Of a stretch of 64,000 nucleotides of DNA, positions 50,825 to 59,870 are shown in pieces. The notes under the pieces were generated by a model. That model made no database searches. It was not told where the DNA came from and worked only from the letters and a program-made list of their open reading frames with translations. Every line of letters begins with the position of its first letter. Within the stretch, counting starts at the first letter, position 1. The DNA is taken from assembly GCF_014652915.1 (NCBI RefSeq), contig NZ_BMZS01000002.1:168590-232589 (forward strand), in the 5' to 3' direction. A program made the translations under genes and the position numbers. This DNA is from Thalassobaculum fulvum (lineage in GTDB: Bacteria > Pseudomonadota > Alphaproteobacteria > Thalassobaculales > Thalassobaculaceae).

Positions 50825-51340
50825 TCAACCCTTCCAGACCGCTTTCGCGGCGGTCAGCACCATGACCGGACCGTCCGGGAACTGGCGCCGCCCGCGCTCG
50901 CGGAATCCGGCGCGCTTGAAGGCGATGATGGCGGGCCAGTTGTCCGGGTGGGGCGCCGCCACCAGACGGTCGACTCCGGGCTCGGCGAACAGCCGCCGGG
51001 CCAGTTCCCGGATCGCCTCGCGACCGAGCTTGCGGTTCAGGGCCGCCGGCTCGCCGAGCAGGACTGCGACCGCCCGGGTCCCGGGTCCGACGCCGTCTTC
51101 CGCCTTCCAGCCGTCGCTGTCGCGGAGAGCGTCGCGGTCCTGGGCATAACCGACCGGCTGCCCGTCCAGCTCGACGAGCCAGGCGCGGGTGCCCGCGGGC
51201 AACGGCCCGCCGGCGCGCAGCGCCTCGAGCACCGGCACGGTCCAGTGCGCCTTCCACCAGCGCGCGACCAGCGGGCCCGCCAGCCAGCGCTCCAGCATCT
51301 CGGCACCGTCCGCCGGAAACGGCGTGAGTTCGATCGGCAA
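50825..51340 (-). CDS. GNAT family acetyltransferase
   Basis: A 171-residue N-acetyltransferase resembling the aminoglycoside 6'-acetyltransferase / siderophore acetyltransferase branch (Acetyltransf_8). ERWLAGPLVARWW and GYAQDRDAL are seen in the N-terminal half. PHPDNWPAIIAFKRAGFRE is the acetyl-CoA-domain C-terminal motif. The substrate is not known; a drug resistance role is possible but unproven. Confidence 0.85.
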   Translation of the reverse strand: MPIELTPFPADGAEMLERWLAGPLVARWWKAHWTVPVLEALRAGGPLPAGTRAWLVELDGQPVGYAQDRDALRDSDGWKAEDGVGPGTRAVAVLLGEPAALNRKLGREAIRELARRLFAEPGVDRLVAAPHPDNWPAIIAFKRAGFRERGRRQFPDGPVMVLTAAKAVWKG

Positions 51341-51416
51341 GGGCCATCTCCCGGCTGCAGCTGCATGCCGCCGGAGGATAGCCCGAGCCAGAGAAATGCC
51401 AACCGCGCCGAGCGGG

Positions 51417-52565
51417 TCAGCTGAACAGGAAGTCGGTCTCCGACAGCTCGGTCGACCGCACCCCGATCAGGGTGATCGAGTTGCCGCCGCCGAGGTCGAT
51501 CAGGGCGTTGCCGCCGGCGTCCTCGGAGATCGCCGAGGCGAGCTGCGCGAAGCTGCCGATCCCGTTGCCGTTGGCATCCGCGGCGATATGCAGCCGGTCG
51601 CCGGACGTCCCGTCGAAGTCGGCGACCGAGTCGGCGCCGGAACCGTCGGCGAACGCGAACACGTCGGCCCCGCCATTGCCGGCGAGCACGTCGTTGCCGG
51701 CGCCGCCGGACAGGGTGTCGTCGCCGAGATTGCCGAACAGCACGTCGTCGCCGTCGCTGCCGAGCACCGCGTCGTTGCCCTGGCCGCCGAAGATGGTGTC
51801 GGCGCCGGCGCTGCCGCTCAGCCGGTCGTCGCCGAGGTTGCCGTACAGGATGTCGTCGTCCAGACCACCGTCGGCCACGTCGTCGGCCTGCCCGCCGTAC
51901 AGCGTGTCGTCGCCGCCGTCGCCGGACAGGCAGTCGTCGTCCTGGTTGCCGTAGATCACGTCCAGGCCGTCGCCGCCTGACACCGTGTCGGCGCCGTCGG
52001 CCCCGCTGATGATGTCGTCGTCGGCGGCCCCGCTCAGGATGTCGTCACCGCTTTCGCCGCGGATGTTGTTGCCGCCGAAGCTGAAGTTCGAGGCGGTCAG
52101 CGACGAGGTCCCGACGCCGAGCAGGGTGACCGAGTTGCCGCCGCCGAGGTCGATGACCGCATTGCCGTCGGCGTCGTCGGCGGTGTTCTCCAGCAGGCTG
52201 GCGAAGTCGCTGATGCCGCTGCTGTGCGAGCTGGCGTGCACCCGGATCACGTCCTCGCCGCCGGTGAAGTCGGCGATCTGGTCGGCGCCGCGATCGGTGC
52301 GGACCACGAACAGGTCGGCGCCGTCGCCGCCGTAGATCAGGTCGTCGCCCTTGCCGCCGTCCAGGGTGTCGTTGCCGGCGCCGCCGGACAGGGTGTCGTC
52401 ACCCTTCTCGCCGTCGATCGAGTCGGCGCCGCCGGTGCCGACCAGCGAGTCGTTGCCCTTGGTGCCTTCGATCTCGTTCTCGTCTTCGTCCTCGCCGCCG
52501 ATCAGGGTGTCGTCGTCGTCAAGGTCGGAATCGTCGTCGAAATCGTCGCGGTGGCGGGATGACAT
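51417..52565 (-). CDS. RTX calcium-binding repeat protein with duplicated module
   Basis: A 382-residue acidic protein made almost entirely of GGxGxDxLx nonapeptide repeats that form a calcium-binding beta-roll. No catalytic domain and no N-terminal signal peptide are seen, so secretion by a type I exporter through the C-terminus is expected; no exporter genes are nearby. Two copies of a serralysin-type terminal module (ADLFVV...VIDLGGGNSVTLLGV and ADVFAF...LIDLGGGNSITLIGV) follow two blocks of repeats. The first 50 residues are Asp/Glu-rich. Confidence 0.88.
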   Translation of the reverse strand: MSSRHRDDFDDDSDLDDDDTLIGGEDEDENEIEGTKGNDSLVGTGGADSIDGEKGDDTLSGGAGNDTLDGGKGDDLIYGGDGADLFVVRTDRGADQIADFTGGEDVIRVHASSHSSGISDFASLLENTADDADGNAVIDLGGGNSVTLLGVGTSSLTASNFSFGGNNIRGESGDDILSGAADDDIISGADGADTVSGGDGLDVIYGNQDDDCLSGDGGDDTLYGGQADDVADGGLDDDILYGNLGDDRLSGSAGADTIFGGQGNDAVLGSDGDDVLFGNLGDDTLSGGAGNDVLAGNGGADVFAFADGSGADSVADFDGTSGDRLHIAADANGNGIGSFAQLASAISEDAGGNALIDLGGGNSITLIGVRSTELSETDFLFS

Positions 52566-52727
52566 GGCGAGGTACCTCCGGTGGGCAGGTCAGTACATTC
52601 GCCTTTTATGATGGAGGATCGGAATCCCGCCTAAATTAAAGTTCGCAATGAAAATTCCATAAAATACCTTGCATATGAAAAGTCCCAGATTTGGCGCGCG
52701 GTGGCGTCAGCGGAGAGGACCAGCCGG

Positions 52728-53456
52728 TCAATGGACGCTGGCGAGGTCCTTCTCGGCGTCCTCGACGTGCCGGCGGCCGGCAAGTTCGGGCGACAGCCGG
52801 TTCTCGATCCAGTCGACGATCCGGGTGACCGTGAACACGATGGTCAGGTAGATCGCGCCGGCCATGACGAACAGCTCGAGCGGCGCGTAGGTCTGGCTGA
52901 TGATCTTCCGGGCGATGCCGGTGACCTCCAGCAGGGTGATGGTGCTGGCCAGCGAGGTCGACTTGATCATCAGGATGATCTCGTTGCCGTAGCCCGGCAG
53001 CGCCTGGCGGATGGCCTGCGGGAACACGACCCGCCGGAACCGCAGCCAGGCGCTCATGCCGCAGGCCTTGGCGGCCTCGACCTGGCCCCACGGCACCGCC
53101 TCGATGCCGCCGCGGATGATCTCCGAGGTGTAGGCGCCGGTGTTCAGGGTCAGCGCGATGATCGCGCACCAGTAGGCCTCGCGCAGCACCGGCCACAGGA
53201 AGCTCTGCTTGATCAGGTCGAACTGGCCGGTGCCGTAGTAGATCAGGAAGATCTGCACCAGCAGCGGAGTACCGCGGAACACGTAGACGTAGCCGCGCAC
53301 GAACCATTCCAGCGGCCGGATGCCGGAGGTCCGCAGGACCGCCAGCAGGACCGCCAGGAAGAATCCCAGGAACAGCGACAGCCCGGCGAGCTGGAGCATC
53401 ATCGGGATGCCCGACAGCAGGTCCGGGAAGTACTCGCCGAACAGCTCGAAGCGCAT
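52728..53456 (-). CDS. Polar amino acid ABC transporter permease (HisM/ArtM type)
   Basis: A 242-residue permease with about five helices. GIPMMLQLAGLSLFLGFFLAVLLAVLRTS, YVYVFRGTPLLVQIFLIYYG and SEIIRGGIEAVPWGQVEAAKACGMS (EAA loop) are diagnostic of HisMQ permeases. It lies three bases after the second permease and ends the operon. Confidence 0.93.
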   Translation of the reverse strand: MRFELFGEYFPDLLSGIPMMLQLAGLSLFLGFFLAVLLAVLRTSGIRPLEWFVRGYVYVFRGTPLLVQIFLIYYGTGQFDLIKQSFLWPVLREAYWCAIIALTLNTGAYTSEIIRGGIEAVPWGQVEAAKACGMSAWLRFRRVVFPQAIRQALPGYGNEIILMIKSTSLASTITLLEVTGIARKIISQTYAPLELFVMAGAIYLTIVFTVTRIVDWIENRLSPELAGRRHVEDAEKDLASVH

Positions 53457-53459
53457 GGC

Positions 53460-54176
53460 TCAGGCCCTCCGCACGCCGCGGTTGGCCCACAGTTCCGCCA
53501 GCCCGAACACCCGGTTCGAACCGGCCGTGAGGCACAGGTACAGAACCGCCGCCGACAGGTAGAAGACGAACGGCTTCTGGGTCGACCCGGACGCGATCGA
53601 GGCCGAACGCATGATCTCCACCAGCCCGACGATCGAGATCAGCGAGGTGTCCTTGAGGGTGAGCTGCCAGACGTTGCCGAGTCCCGGCAGGGCGTAGCGT
53701 GCCACCTGCGGCACCATGATCCGGCGGAACAGCAGCCAGCCGCTCATGCCGCACGCCCGCGCCGCCTCGATCTGGCCGCGCGGCACCGCCAGCACCGCGC
53801 CGCGGATGACCTCGGTTGAATAGGCTCCCGACACCGTCCCGAGGGCGATCGCACCGATGGTGAAGGCATTGAGCTCGATGTAGCCGTCATAGCCGAACAG
53901 GCCACGGGCGATCGCCATGACCGCCTGGTTGCCGCCGAAGAACAGCAGGTAGATCACCAGCAGGTCGGGCACGCCGCGGATCACCGTGGTGTAGCCCTGC
54001 CCCAGCCAGCGGGCCGGCGGCAGCGACGACAGCTTGGCGGTCGCCCCGAGCGAGCCGATCGCGACCCCGAGCGCGAACGCCACGGTGGCGAGCACCAGGG
54101 TCCACAGCGCGCCGCGGACCATCTCGTCGCCCCAGCCGGCATCGCCCCAGGCCAGCAGGCTCATCCACTCGGACAT
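53460..54176 (-). CDS. Polar amino acid ABC transporter permease (HisQ/ArtQ type)
   Basis: A 238-residue partner permease. TVIRGVPDLLVIYLLFFGG and TEVIRGAVLAVPRGQIEAARACGMSG match the HisQ branch. The two permeases form the channel. It is separated from the binding-protein gene by an 82-base gap holding a strong stem-loop. Confidence 0.93.
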   Translation of the reverse strand: MSEWMSLLAWGDAGWGDEMVRGALWTLVLATVAFALGVAIGSLGATAKLSSLPPARWLGQGYTTVIRGVPDLLVIYLLFFGGNQAVMAIARGLFGYDGYIELNAFTIGAIALGTVSGAYSTEVIRGAVLAVPRGQIEAARACGMSGWLLFRRIMVPQVARYALPGLGNVWQLTLKDTSLISIVGLVEIMRSASIASGSTQKPFVFYLSAAVLYLCLTAGSNRVFGLAELWANRGVRRA

Positions 54177-54205
54177 GCGGGATCGGCCCCCCGTTCAAAC
54201 GGAAC

Positions 54206-54240
54206 GGGACCGGCCGGGGGCGGTTGCCCCGGCCAGTCCC
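54206..54240 (-). promoter_or_regulatory. Stem-loop between binding-protein and permease genes
   Basis: GGGAC-C-GGCC-GGGGGC faces GCCCC-GGCC-A-GTCCC around a GGTT loop, with one mismatch and one bulge. It has no T run, so it is more likely an mRNA-stabilising or attenuating structure that lowers permease expression relative to the binding protein. Confidence 0.6.
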
Positions 54241-54258
54241 GGCATGCTGAACGTCAGC

Positions 54259-55119
54259 TCACTTCGCCGAGGCGTCGAAGCCGAACCACTGCACGGCGAG
54301 CTTGGACAGCGAACCGTCGGCGATGGCCGCGTCGATCGCCTTGCTGAACATCTCGACCAGGGCCTTGTCGTCCTGCCGGATGCCGGCGCCGACACCGGCG
54401 CCGAACGGCCCGCCGGTCAGCTTCGGACCGACCATGAGCATGTCCTTGCCCTTGTCGGAGCTCAGCAGCGGCACCCAGTAGGACGCCGAGGCCAGGGCCG
54501 CGTCGACCCGGCCGGCCTGCAGGTCGAGGTCCAGGTTCTCCTGGGTGTCGTAGGTCTTGATGGTGACGTCGTTGGCCAAGTACTCGCGCAGGAAGTTCTC
54601 GTGGGTGGTCGAGATCTGCACACCGACGGTCTTGCCCTTGAACTCCTTGACCAGGGCGTCGATCGCGCCCTGCTCGGCGGCGTCGACCTCGTCGAGGTTG
54701 GCCCGCTCGAGCTCGGTCTTGAAGCCGGCCGACGGGCTCGACTTCACCACCACGAACACCGCCGGGGTCTGCGCGTAGGAGCGCGAGAAGGAGATCACCT
54801 TCTTGCGCTTCTCGGTGATCGACATGCCGGCCATGATCACGTCGTACTTGCCGGCCTCGAGCGCCGGGATGATTCCTTCCCAGGCCTGCTGCACGACCTC
54901 GCACTCGACCTCCATGCGCTTGCACAGGTCGGCGGCGAGATCGACCTCGAAGCCGACCAGCTTGCCGGAGCTGTCGGTGAAGTTCCACGGCGCGTAGGCG
55001 CCTTCGGTGGCGATCCGGACCTTCGAGCCCTTGCCCCAGTCCTTGGCCGAGGCGTCGGCCGCGATGCCGGCGACGGCGAGCGCCGCGACGGCGGCGAGAG
55101 TCGTAAGCGTCTTCTTCAC
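54259..55119 (-). CDS. Transporter substrate-binding protein, lysine/arginine/ornithine type
   Basis: A 286-residue periplasmic protein. The GTG at 55119 has AGGAGG upstream, and the first 24 residues (MKKTLTTLAAVAALAVAGIA...ASA) are a signal peptide. RIATEGAYAPWNFTDSSGKLVGFEVDLA and WEGIIPALEAGKYDVIMAGMSITEKR are hallmarks of family 3 polar amino acid binding proteins. Second gene of the operon ATPase, binding protein, permease, permease. Basic amino acids are the best guess for substrate. Confidence 0.93.
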   Translation of the reverse strand: MKKTLTTLAAVAALAVAGIAADASAKDWGKGSKVRIATEGAYAPWNFTDSSGKLVGFEVDLAADLCKRMEVECEVVQQAWEGIIPALEAGKYDVIMAGMSITEKRKKVISFSRSYAQTPAVFVVVKSSPSAGFKTELERANLDEVDAAEQGAIDALVKEFKGKTVGVQISTTHENFLREYLANDVTIKTYDTQENLDLDLQAGRVDAALASASYWVPLLSSDKGKDMLMVGPKLTGGPFGAGVGAGIRQDDKALVEMFSKAIDAAIADGSLSKLAVQWFGFDASAK

Positions 55120-55171
55120 GTGAAGTCCCTCCTGGTCTTTTTGCCCTCGCGGGCTTTCGACTGTCCCCGTC

Positions 55172-55201
55172 GGGCCGCGGTCGCCCTCCGACCGGCGGCC
55201 C
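55172..55201 (-). promoter_or_regulatory. Stem-loop between ABC ATPase and binding-protein genes
   Basis: A 12-base-pair GC-rich hairpin (55172-55183 with 55189-55201, one bulged G, loop CCCTC) begins 11 bases after the ATPase stop. With the hairpin at 54206-54240 it brackets the binding-protein cistron. Confidence 0.55.
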
Positions 55202-55211
55202 CGTCGGACGA

Positions 55212-56033
55212 CTACCCCGCGGCCGCGTGTTGAGAGGTCGCGAGGAATTGGCGGCAGCGTTCGGACTGCGGCGATCCGAACACCTGGGCCGGCGGTCCCT
55301 GCTCCTCGATCCGGCCCTGATGCAGGAACACGATCTCGCTCGACACCTCGCGGGCGAAGCGCATCTCGTGGGTCACGATGATCATGGTGCGGCCCTCGTC
55401 GGCGAGGTCCCGCATGACCTTCAGCACTTCCCCGACCAGTTCGGGGTCGAGCGCCGAGGTCGGCTCGTCGAACAGCATGACCTGCGGCTCCATCGCGAGC
55501 GCGCGCGCGATCGCGCAGCGCTGCTGCTGGCCGCCCGACAGGTGGGCCGGGTACTGGTTGCGCTTGTCGGCGATGCCGACCTTGTCGAGCAGCGCCTCGG
55601 CGCGCTCGACCGCCTCGCGCTTCGGCACGCCGAGTACATGGACCGGTGCCTCGATGACGTTCTCGAGCACCGTCATGTGGGTCCACAGGTTGAAGCTCTG
55701 GAACACCATGCCGAGCCGCGAGCGGATGCGGTCGACCTGGCGGCTGTCGGCCGGGCGCATACCGCCGCCGCGAACCGGCACCATGCCGATCAGCTCGCCG
55801 TCGACCCGGACCTCGCCGGCGTCGGGAATCTCCAGCAGGTTGATGCATCTCAGGAAGGTCGACTTGCCCGACCCGGAGGCGCCGATCATCGAGATCACGT
55901 CGCCCTGGCGGGCGGTCAGCGACACCCCCTTCAGGACCTCCAGGTTGCCGAAACGCTTGTGCAGGTCGGTCACGGCCAGCATGGGTCCGCCGGTAACGGC
56001 GGAGGCGTCAGGATCGGACGGGGCGACGACCAT
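55212..56033 (-). CDS. Polar amino acid ABC transporter ATP-binding protein (HisP type)
   Basis: A 273-residue ATPase. Walker A GASGSGKST, signature LSGGQQQRCAIARAL, Walker B VMLFDEPTSALDPE and HEMRFAREVSSEIVFLHQG are typical of HisP/GlnQ. The ATG at 56033 has AGGA upstream; an internal ATG at 55982 would give the classic 256-residue form. First gene of the amino acid transporter operon. Confidence 0.93.
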   Translation of the reverse strand: MVVAPSDPDASAVTGGPMLAVTDLHKRFGNLEVLKGVSLTARQGDVISMIGASGSGKSTFLRCINLLEIPDAGEVRVDGELIGMVPVRGGGMRPADSRQVDRIRSRLGMVFQSFNLWTHMTVLENVIEAPVHVLGVPKREAVERAEALLDKVGIADKRNQYPAHLSGGQQQRCAIARALAMEPQVMLFDEPTSALDPELVGEVLKVMRDLADEGRTMIIVTHEMRFAREVSSEIVFLHQGRIEEQGPPAQVFGSPQSERCRQFLATSQHAAAG

Positions 56034-56160
56034 CGACGGTCCTGTGTCGGAGTGCGATGCAACAAAGCTGTAAAGCGGCAGCATAGCCGGCAACGCGCGG
56101 CCGGCAATGGATTTTTGCCGGATCGGATCGACGCCGATCCGGACCGGCACGAATGGCCGG

Positions 56161-57336
56161 CTACCGGATCACCGGCAGCTCGCGCGGCGCCCGTGCGGTC
56201 AGCAGTTCGGCCCGGTCGGCGGTGATCGCGACGTTCTCCTCGTGCACGATCATCCGGTCCGGCGCGTACGCCATTCCGGGCTCGATGGTCAGGACCATGC
56301 CCTCGCGGATCACCGTGCCGTCGCCCGGCCGGTTGGAGGGCGGCTCGGTCAGCTGCAGGCCGACGCCGTGGCCGAGCCGGCCGACGTTGTTGCCGACCGA
56401 CCCGGCGGCCTCCAGCACCCTGGCCATCGCCTGCCAGACGTCGTCGGTGGTGGCGCCCGGCACGGCCGCTGCGATGCCGGCCTCGGTCGCGTCCCAGACC
56501 GCCTCGTGGGCCCGCCGGACCTCGTCCGACGCCCGGCCGATCGCGTAGTTGCGGTCGAAGTCGCAGAAATATCCGGCGAAGGTCGAGCCGGTGTCGAAGA
56601 ACAGGATGTCGCCGTCCCGCAACTCCCGGTCGCCGGGCCCGCAGACGATCTGGGCGACCCCGCCGGGGCCGGAGATCGCCGGCAGGAACGGCGTAGCGTC
56701 GGCGCCGCGCTCGGCGATGTCGATGCGCAGGCGGCGGGCAGCCTCGCGCTCCGTCATGCCGATTTCGAGCTTCGGCGGCAGCGCCTCGTAGGCGTCGCTG
56801 GCGATCCGGCAGATGTGGCGGATGCAGGCGATCTCGGCGGGAGTCTTGACCATCCGTGCCTCCCAGATCGCCGGCGCGCCGTCGACCACCTCCAGGCCGC
56901 GCAGCCGCTCGCGCAGCGTCAGGAAATCCAGGACCGGCATGCGCAGGGTCATCTCCCGGCCGAGTTCGGCACCGACCCGGCCGAACCGGCGCGCCACCCC
57001 CGCGATCGCGGCGGCCAGCAGGGAGATCCCGTCGTCCTCCGGCACCGGCGCCGGCCAGGAGCGGATGTCGGCGACCCAGGTGCGCGCCATCTCCGGCACC
57101 CCGATGTCGGGAATGACGGCGATCGGCGCCCCGTCGAGCGGCACCACCACGAACCAGGGCCGGGTCGGGCTCTCCCAGAACTGGCTGTCGAAGCCGGTCA
57201 CGTAGCGTACGTTCGGCGGCGTCGTCAGCAGCAGGGCGTCCAGCCGGTGCGCCCGCATGATGGCGTGCAGCCGGGCCAGCCGCCGCTCGAACTCGACCGC
57301 TGGGAAGTGACGCTCGGGCGGTTGCGGCGACGGCAT
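56161..57336 (-). CDS. M24 family metallopeptidase (Xaa-Pro peptidase / creatinase-like)
   Basis: A 391-residue pita-bread-fold enzyme. The N-terminal creatinase-like domain covers about 1-150. Metal ligands appear in FFDTGSTFAGYFCDFDRNY (two Asp), RLGHGVGLQLTEPP (His), LTIEPGMAY (Glu) and HEENVAIT (Glu). The ATG follows GGAGGG. Family members include proline dipeptidases, creatinase, ectoine hydrolase and DMSP lyase DddP, so the substrate remains open. It lies just upstream of the amino acid transporter operon on the same strand. Confidence 0.9.
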   Translation of the reverse strand: MPSPQPPERHFPAVEFERRLARLHAIMRAHRLDALLLTTPPNVRYVTGFDSQFWESPTRPWFVVVPLDGAPIAVIPDIGVPEMARTWVADIRSWPAPVPEDDGISLLAAAIAGVARRFGRVGAELGREMTLRMPVLDFLTLRERLRGLEVVDGAPAIWEARMVKTPAEIACIRHICRIASDAYEALPPKLEIGMTEREAARRLRIDIAERGADATPFLPAISGPGGVAQIVCGPGDRELRDGDILFFDTGSTFAGYFCDFDRNYAIGRASDEVRRAHEAVWDATEAGIAAAVPGATTDDVWQAMARVLEAAGSVGNNVGRLGHGVGLQLTEPPSNRPGDGTVIREGMVLTIEPGMAYAPDRMIVHEENVAITADRAELLTARAPRELPVIR

Positions 57337-57409
57337 GGTCGGGACCCTCCGGTGATCCGGGCAACCGTACCGATCCGGTCGGGTCGAGGCCAACCCCGAG
57401 AGCGCGCCG

Positions 57410-58831
57410 TCAGTTCGTCGGCAGCGCGTCCAGCCGCTTCTGCACCGCCGCCCGGATCGGCGAGTCGGCGGGCAGTTTCTCGACCAGCCGGCTCCACAGG
57501 TCCCGGGCCTCGGCATGGTCGCCGCGACGCATCGCCAGCAGGCCGCCGAAGAACAGTCCCTCGGCGTTGTCCGGCTCCAGCTCCCGCACCTGCGCGATTA
57601 CGGTCGCGAAGGCCGGCGGGATGTCACGCTCCGAGGTGCCGGGCGGGAACAGGGCGTGGGCGTAGTCGAGCAGCACTTCGACGTCGTCGGGCGCGACCTC
57701 GGCCGCCCGGCGATAGGCCTCGATCGCCTCGTCGCGCTTGTTGAGCACCAGGTAGGACCGGCCGAGCCGCCGCCAGCCCTCGAGGTCGTCGGGGTTCGCC
57801 TCGAGCCGTGCCGCCAGGCCGGCGACCATGCCCTCGATCATCGCCAGCCGGTCCTCGGGCGCCATCTGCTGGGCGGCGGCCAGGTCCTCCGAACTCGGCC
57901 CGACCGGCGGCTGGGCCGGCCGGCCGCCGCGCACCTTGGCGCGCAGTGCCGCCAGGTCGGCGCCCGAGCGGCCGGCCACCTGCTCGATCCGGGTCGACAG
58001 CACCTGCCGCCACGGCGCGTCCGGCGGGGTGTCGGCTTCCAGCGCCAGCCACCAGTCCAGCGCCTCCTGGAGGTTGCCGGCCTGCTCGCTCGCCACCCCC
58101 ATGTAGAAGCGGGACCGCGGCTCGCCGGGCATCTTCTCGAGGGCCTTCGCGAAGGCGTCCCTGGCCTCCTGCCCGACCACGCCGTCATTGGCGCGCACCA
58201 GCGCCTCGCCGAGCTGCGAGAAGGCCAGCGGGTCGCCGCTGCCGGCCACGGCGGCGTTCCGGAACGCCTCGACCGCCGCGTCGGTGTCGCCGAGCGTCAT
58301 GCGGGTCCGCCCGAGCAGCAGCCAGCCCTCGACGTCGCCCGGCTGTTCGGCGAGACGGCGCTCCAGCTCGGTCGCCATCTCGCCCAGGCCGCGCCGGCTC
58401 TCGGCGACCTCGGCCATGCGCGCCCGCTCCGCCGACCGCGAGGCGAGCGGGGCGTCCGGCAGGTCCGGGCGGCCGTGCATCAGGTACAGGGCGACACTGC
58501 CGATCGGCACCGCCAGGATCACCAGCGCGGCGGCCGCCATGCGGCGCCGGCGGCCGGCCTCCTCGGGAACCGTCTCGCCGGTCCGGCCGCCGGCGTGCCG
58601 GTCGGCTTCGGCCAGCAGGCGACGCTCGATCTCCAGCCGCGCCGCCTCCGCCGACGCCGCGTCGAGCCGCCCCGCGGCGCGGTCGCGCTCGACCTCGGCC
58701 AACTGGTCGCGCAGCACCTCGAATCCGTGTTCCGCGCGGTCGGCAGCCGGCGCCGGCCGCCGGACCAGCGGCGCCAGCAGCGCCAGCACCGCCGCGAGCA
58801 GCAGCACCCCGATCACGATCCACAGCATCAT
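57410..58831 (-). CDS. ccmI: Cytochrome c maturation protein CcmI
   Basis: A 473-residue apocytochrome c chaperone of System I. Two membrane helices (residues about 3-25 and 98-118) flank a cytoplasmic coiled-coil (RDQLAEVERDRAAGRLD...), and a periplasmic TPR domain follows (EGWLLLGRTRMTLGDTDAAVEAFRNA, EGWRRLGRSYLVLNKRDEAIEAYRRA). The start overlaps the ccmH stop by ATGA. Last gene of the ccm cluster. Confidence 0.94.
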   Translation of the reverse strand: MMLWIVIGVLLLAAVLALLAPLVRRPAPAADRAEHGFEVLRDQLAEVERDRAAGRLDAASAEAARLEIERRLLAEADRHAGGRTGETVPEEAGRRRRMAAAALVILAVPIGSVALYLMHGRPDLPDAPLASRSAERARMAEVAESRRGLGEMATELERRLAEQPGDVEGWLLLGRTRMTLGDTDAAVEAFRNAAVAGSGDPLAFSQLGEALVRANDGVVGQEARDAFAKALEKMPGEPRSRFYMGVASEQAGNLQEALDWWLALEADTPPDAPWRQVLSTRIEQVAGRSGADLAALRAKVRGGRPAQPPVGPSSEDLAAAQQMAPEDRLAMIEGMVAGLAARLEANPDDLEGWRRLGRSYLVLNKRDEAIEAYRRAAEVAPDDVEVLLDYAHALFPPGTSERDIPPAFATVIAQVRELEPDNAEGLFFGGLLAMRRGDHAEARDLWSRLVEKLPADSPIRAAVQKRLDALPTN

Positions 58832-59328
58832 CGGGGATCCTCGTTCGTCCCGGCAGCCTCGTCGGACAGCAACGCCTCGAGGCGCGACCGCTCCTCGGCC
58901 GACAGCGGCTCCGGCTCGGCCCGGCGCCGGGCCCGCAGCGCCGCGGCCGCGGCCACGCCGGCGGCGCCGACCGCGAGCAGCGCGAACGGCCCGTACCACA
59001 GCAGCCAGGTGCTGCGGGTCTTCGGCGGCTCCAGCAGCACGAACGGCCCGTAGCGGGCGGTCAGGTAGTCCAGCACCTGCTGGTCGGTGTCCCCGGCCAG
59101 CAGCCGCTCGCGCACCAGCTTGCGCAGGTCGCGCGCGAGATCGGCGTTGGAATCGTCGATCGACTGGTTCTGGCAGACCAGGCAGCGCACGCCGGCGCTC
59201 AGCTCGCGCGCCCGCTGTTCCAGGGCGGGGTCCCGGAGCATCTCGTCCGGCTGCACGGCACCCGCCGGCAGCGCGCCGAACAGCACCGCCGCGAGCGCCG
59301 CGGCACGGAGGACCCGCCTGCCCGTCAT
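58828..59328 (-). CDS. ccmH: Cytochrome c maturation protein CcmH
   Basis: A 166-residue thiol-disulfide protein that keeps apocytochrome c reduced. Signal peptide (1-24), then VRCLVCQNQSIDDSNADLA with redox Cys49 and Cys52, and one membrane helix near residue 115. TRYGPFVLL-like TARYGPFVLLEPP is typical. Coupled by ATGA overlaps to ccmG before it and ccmI after it. Confidence 0.95.
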   Translation of the reverse strand: MTGRRVLRAAALAAVLFGALPAGAVQPDEMLRDPALEQRARELSAGVRCLVCQNQSIDDSNADLARDLRKLVRERLLAGDTDQQVLDYLTARYGPFVLLEPPKTRSTWLLWYGPFALLAVGAAGVAAAAALRARRRAEPEPLSAEERSRLEALLSDEAAGTNEDPR

Positions 59329-59858
59329 TTCGAGAGTTCCTCCAGCAGCGGCAGCAGCGTGCGGCGGGCCACGTCCTCGGTCACCGCGCCGACGTGCCGG
59401 TGGCGGATCCGGCCGGCGCCGTCGATCACGTAGGTCTCCGGCACGCCGTACACCCCGAACTCGATCGCGATCCGGCCGTCGCGGTCGACGCCGACACCGC
59501 GATACGGGTCGCCGAGCTGGGCCAGGAACTTGCGGGTCGCCGCCGGCTCGTCCTTGTAGGCGATGCCGTAGATCGGCACGCCCTCGGCGGAGAGCTGGAC
59601 CAGCAGCGGGATTTCCTGCCGGCACGGTGCGCACCAGGACGCGAACACGTTGACCAGCACCGGCCGGCCCGACAGCTCGTCGGAATGCAGGCCCCCGGTG
59701 TCGGCGGCCAGTCCCGGCAGGTCGAACGCCGGCACCGGCTTGTCGAGCAGCACCGACGGCAGCGCCCGCGGGTCCCGACCCTCCAGGATCGGCCAGGCGA
59801 GCGCGCCGACCAGGGCGAGCACGACCGCCAGCGGCAGCAGGAACAGGAGGCGGCGCAT
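59325..59858 (-). CDS. ccmG: Thiol:disulfide interchange protein CcmG/DsbE
   Basis: A 177-residue membrane-anchored thioredoxin. One N-terminal helix (5-23), then FASWCAPCRQEIP with Cys76 and Cys79, and GVYGVPETYVID carrying the cis-Pro. It passes electrons to CcmH. Twelve bases separate it from ccmF. Confidence 0.95.
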   Translation of the reverse strand: MRRLLFLLPLAVVLALVGALAWPILEGRDPRALPSVLLDKPVPAFDLPGLAADTGGLHSDELSGRPVLVNVFASWCAPCRQEIPLLVQLSAEGVPIYGIAYKDEPAATRKFLAQLGDPYRGVGVDRDGRIAIEFGVYGVPETYVIDGAGRIRHRHVGAVTEDVARRTLLPLLEELSK

Positions 59859-59870
59859 GGGTTCAGGCTC

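Noticed and set aside
55138-55157. GCCC-TCGC-GGGC hairpin with T run before the binding-protein gene
   Set aside because: For the minus-strand operon it is followed by A rather than T, so it cannot be an intrinsic terminator there, and no plus-strand gene ends here.
56103-56155. Hairpin with a nearby A/T run after the M24 peptidase gene
   Set aside because: The run is on the wrong side: on the minus strand the hairpin is followed by A, not T, and the stem has two mismatches. It was not called a terminator.
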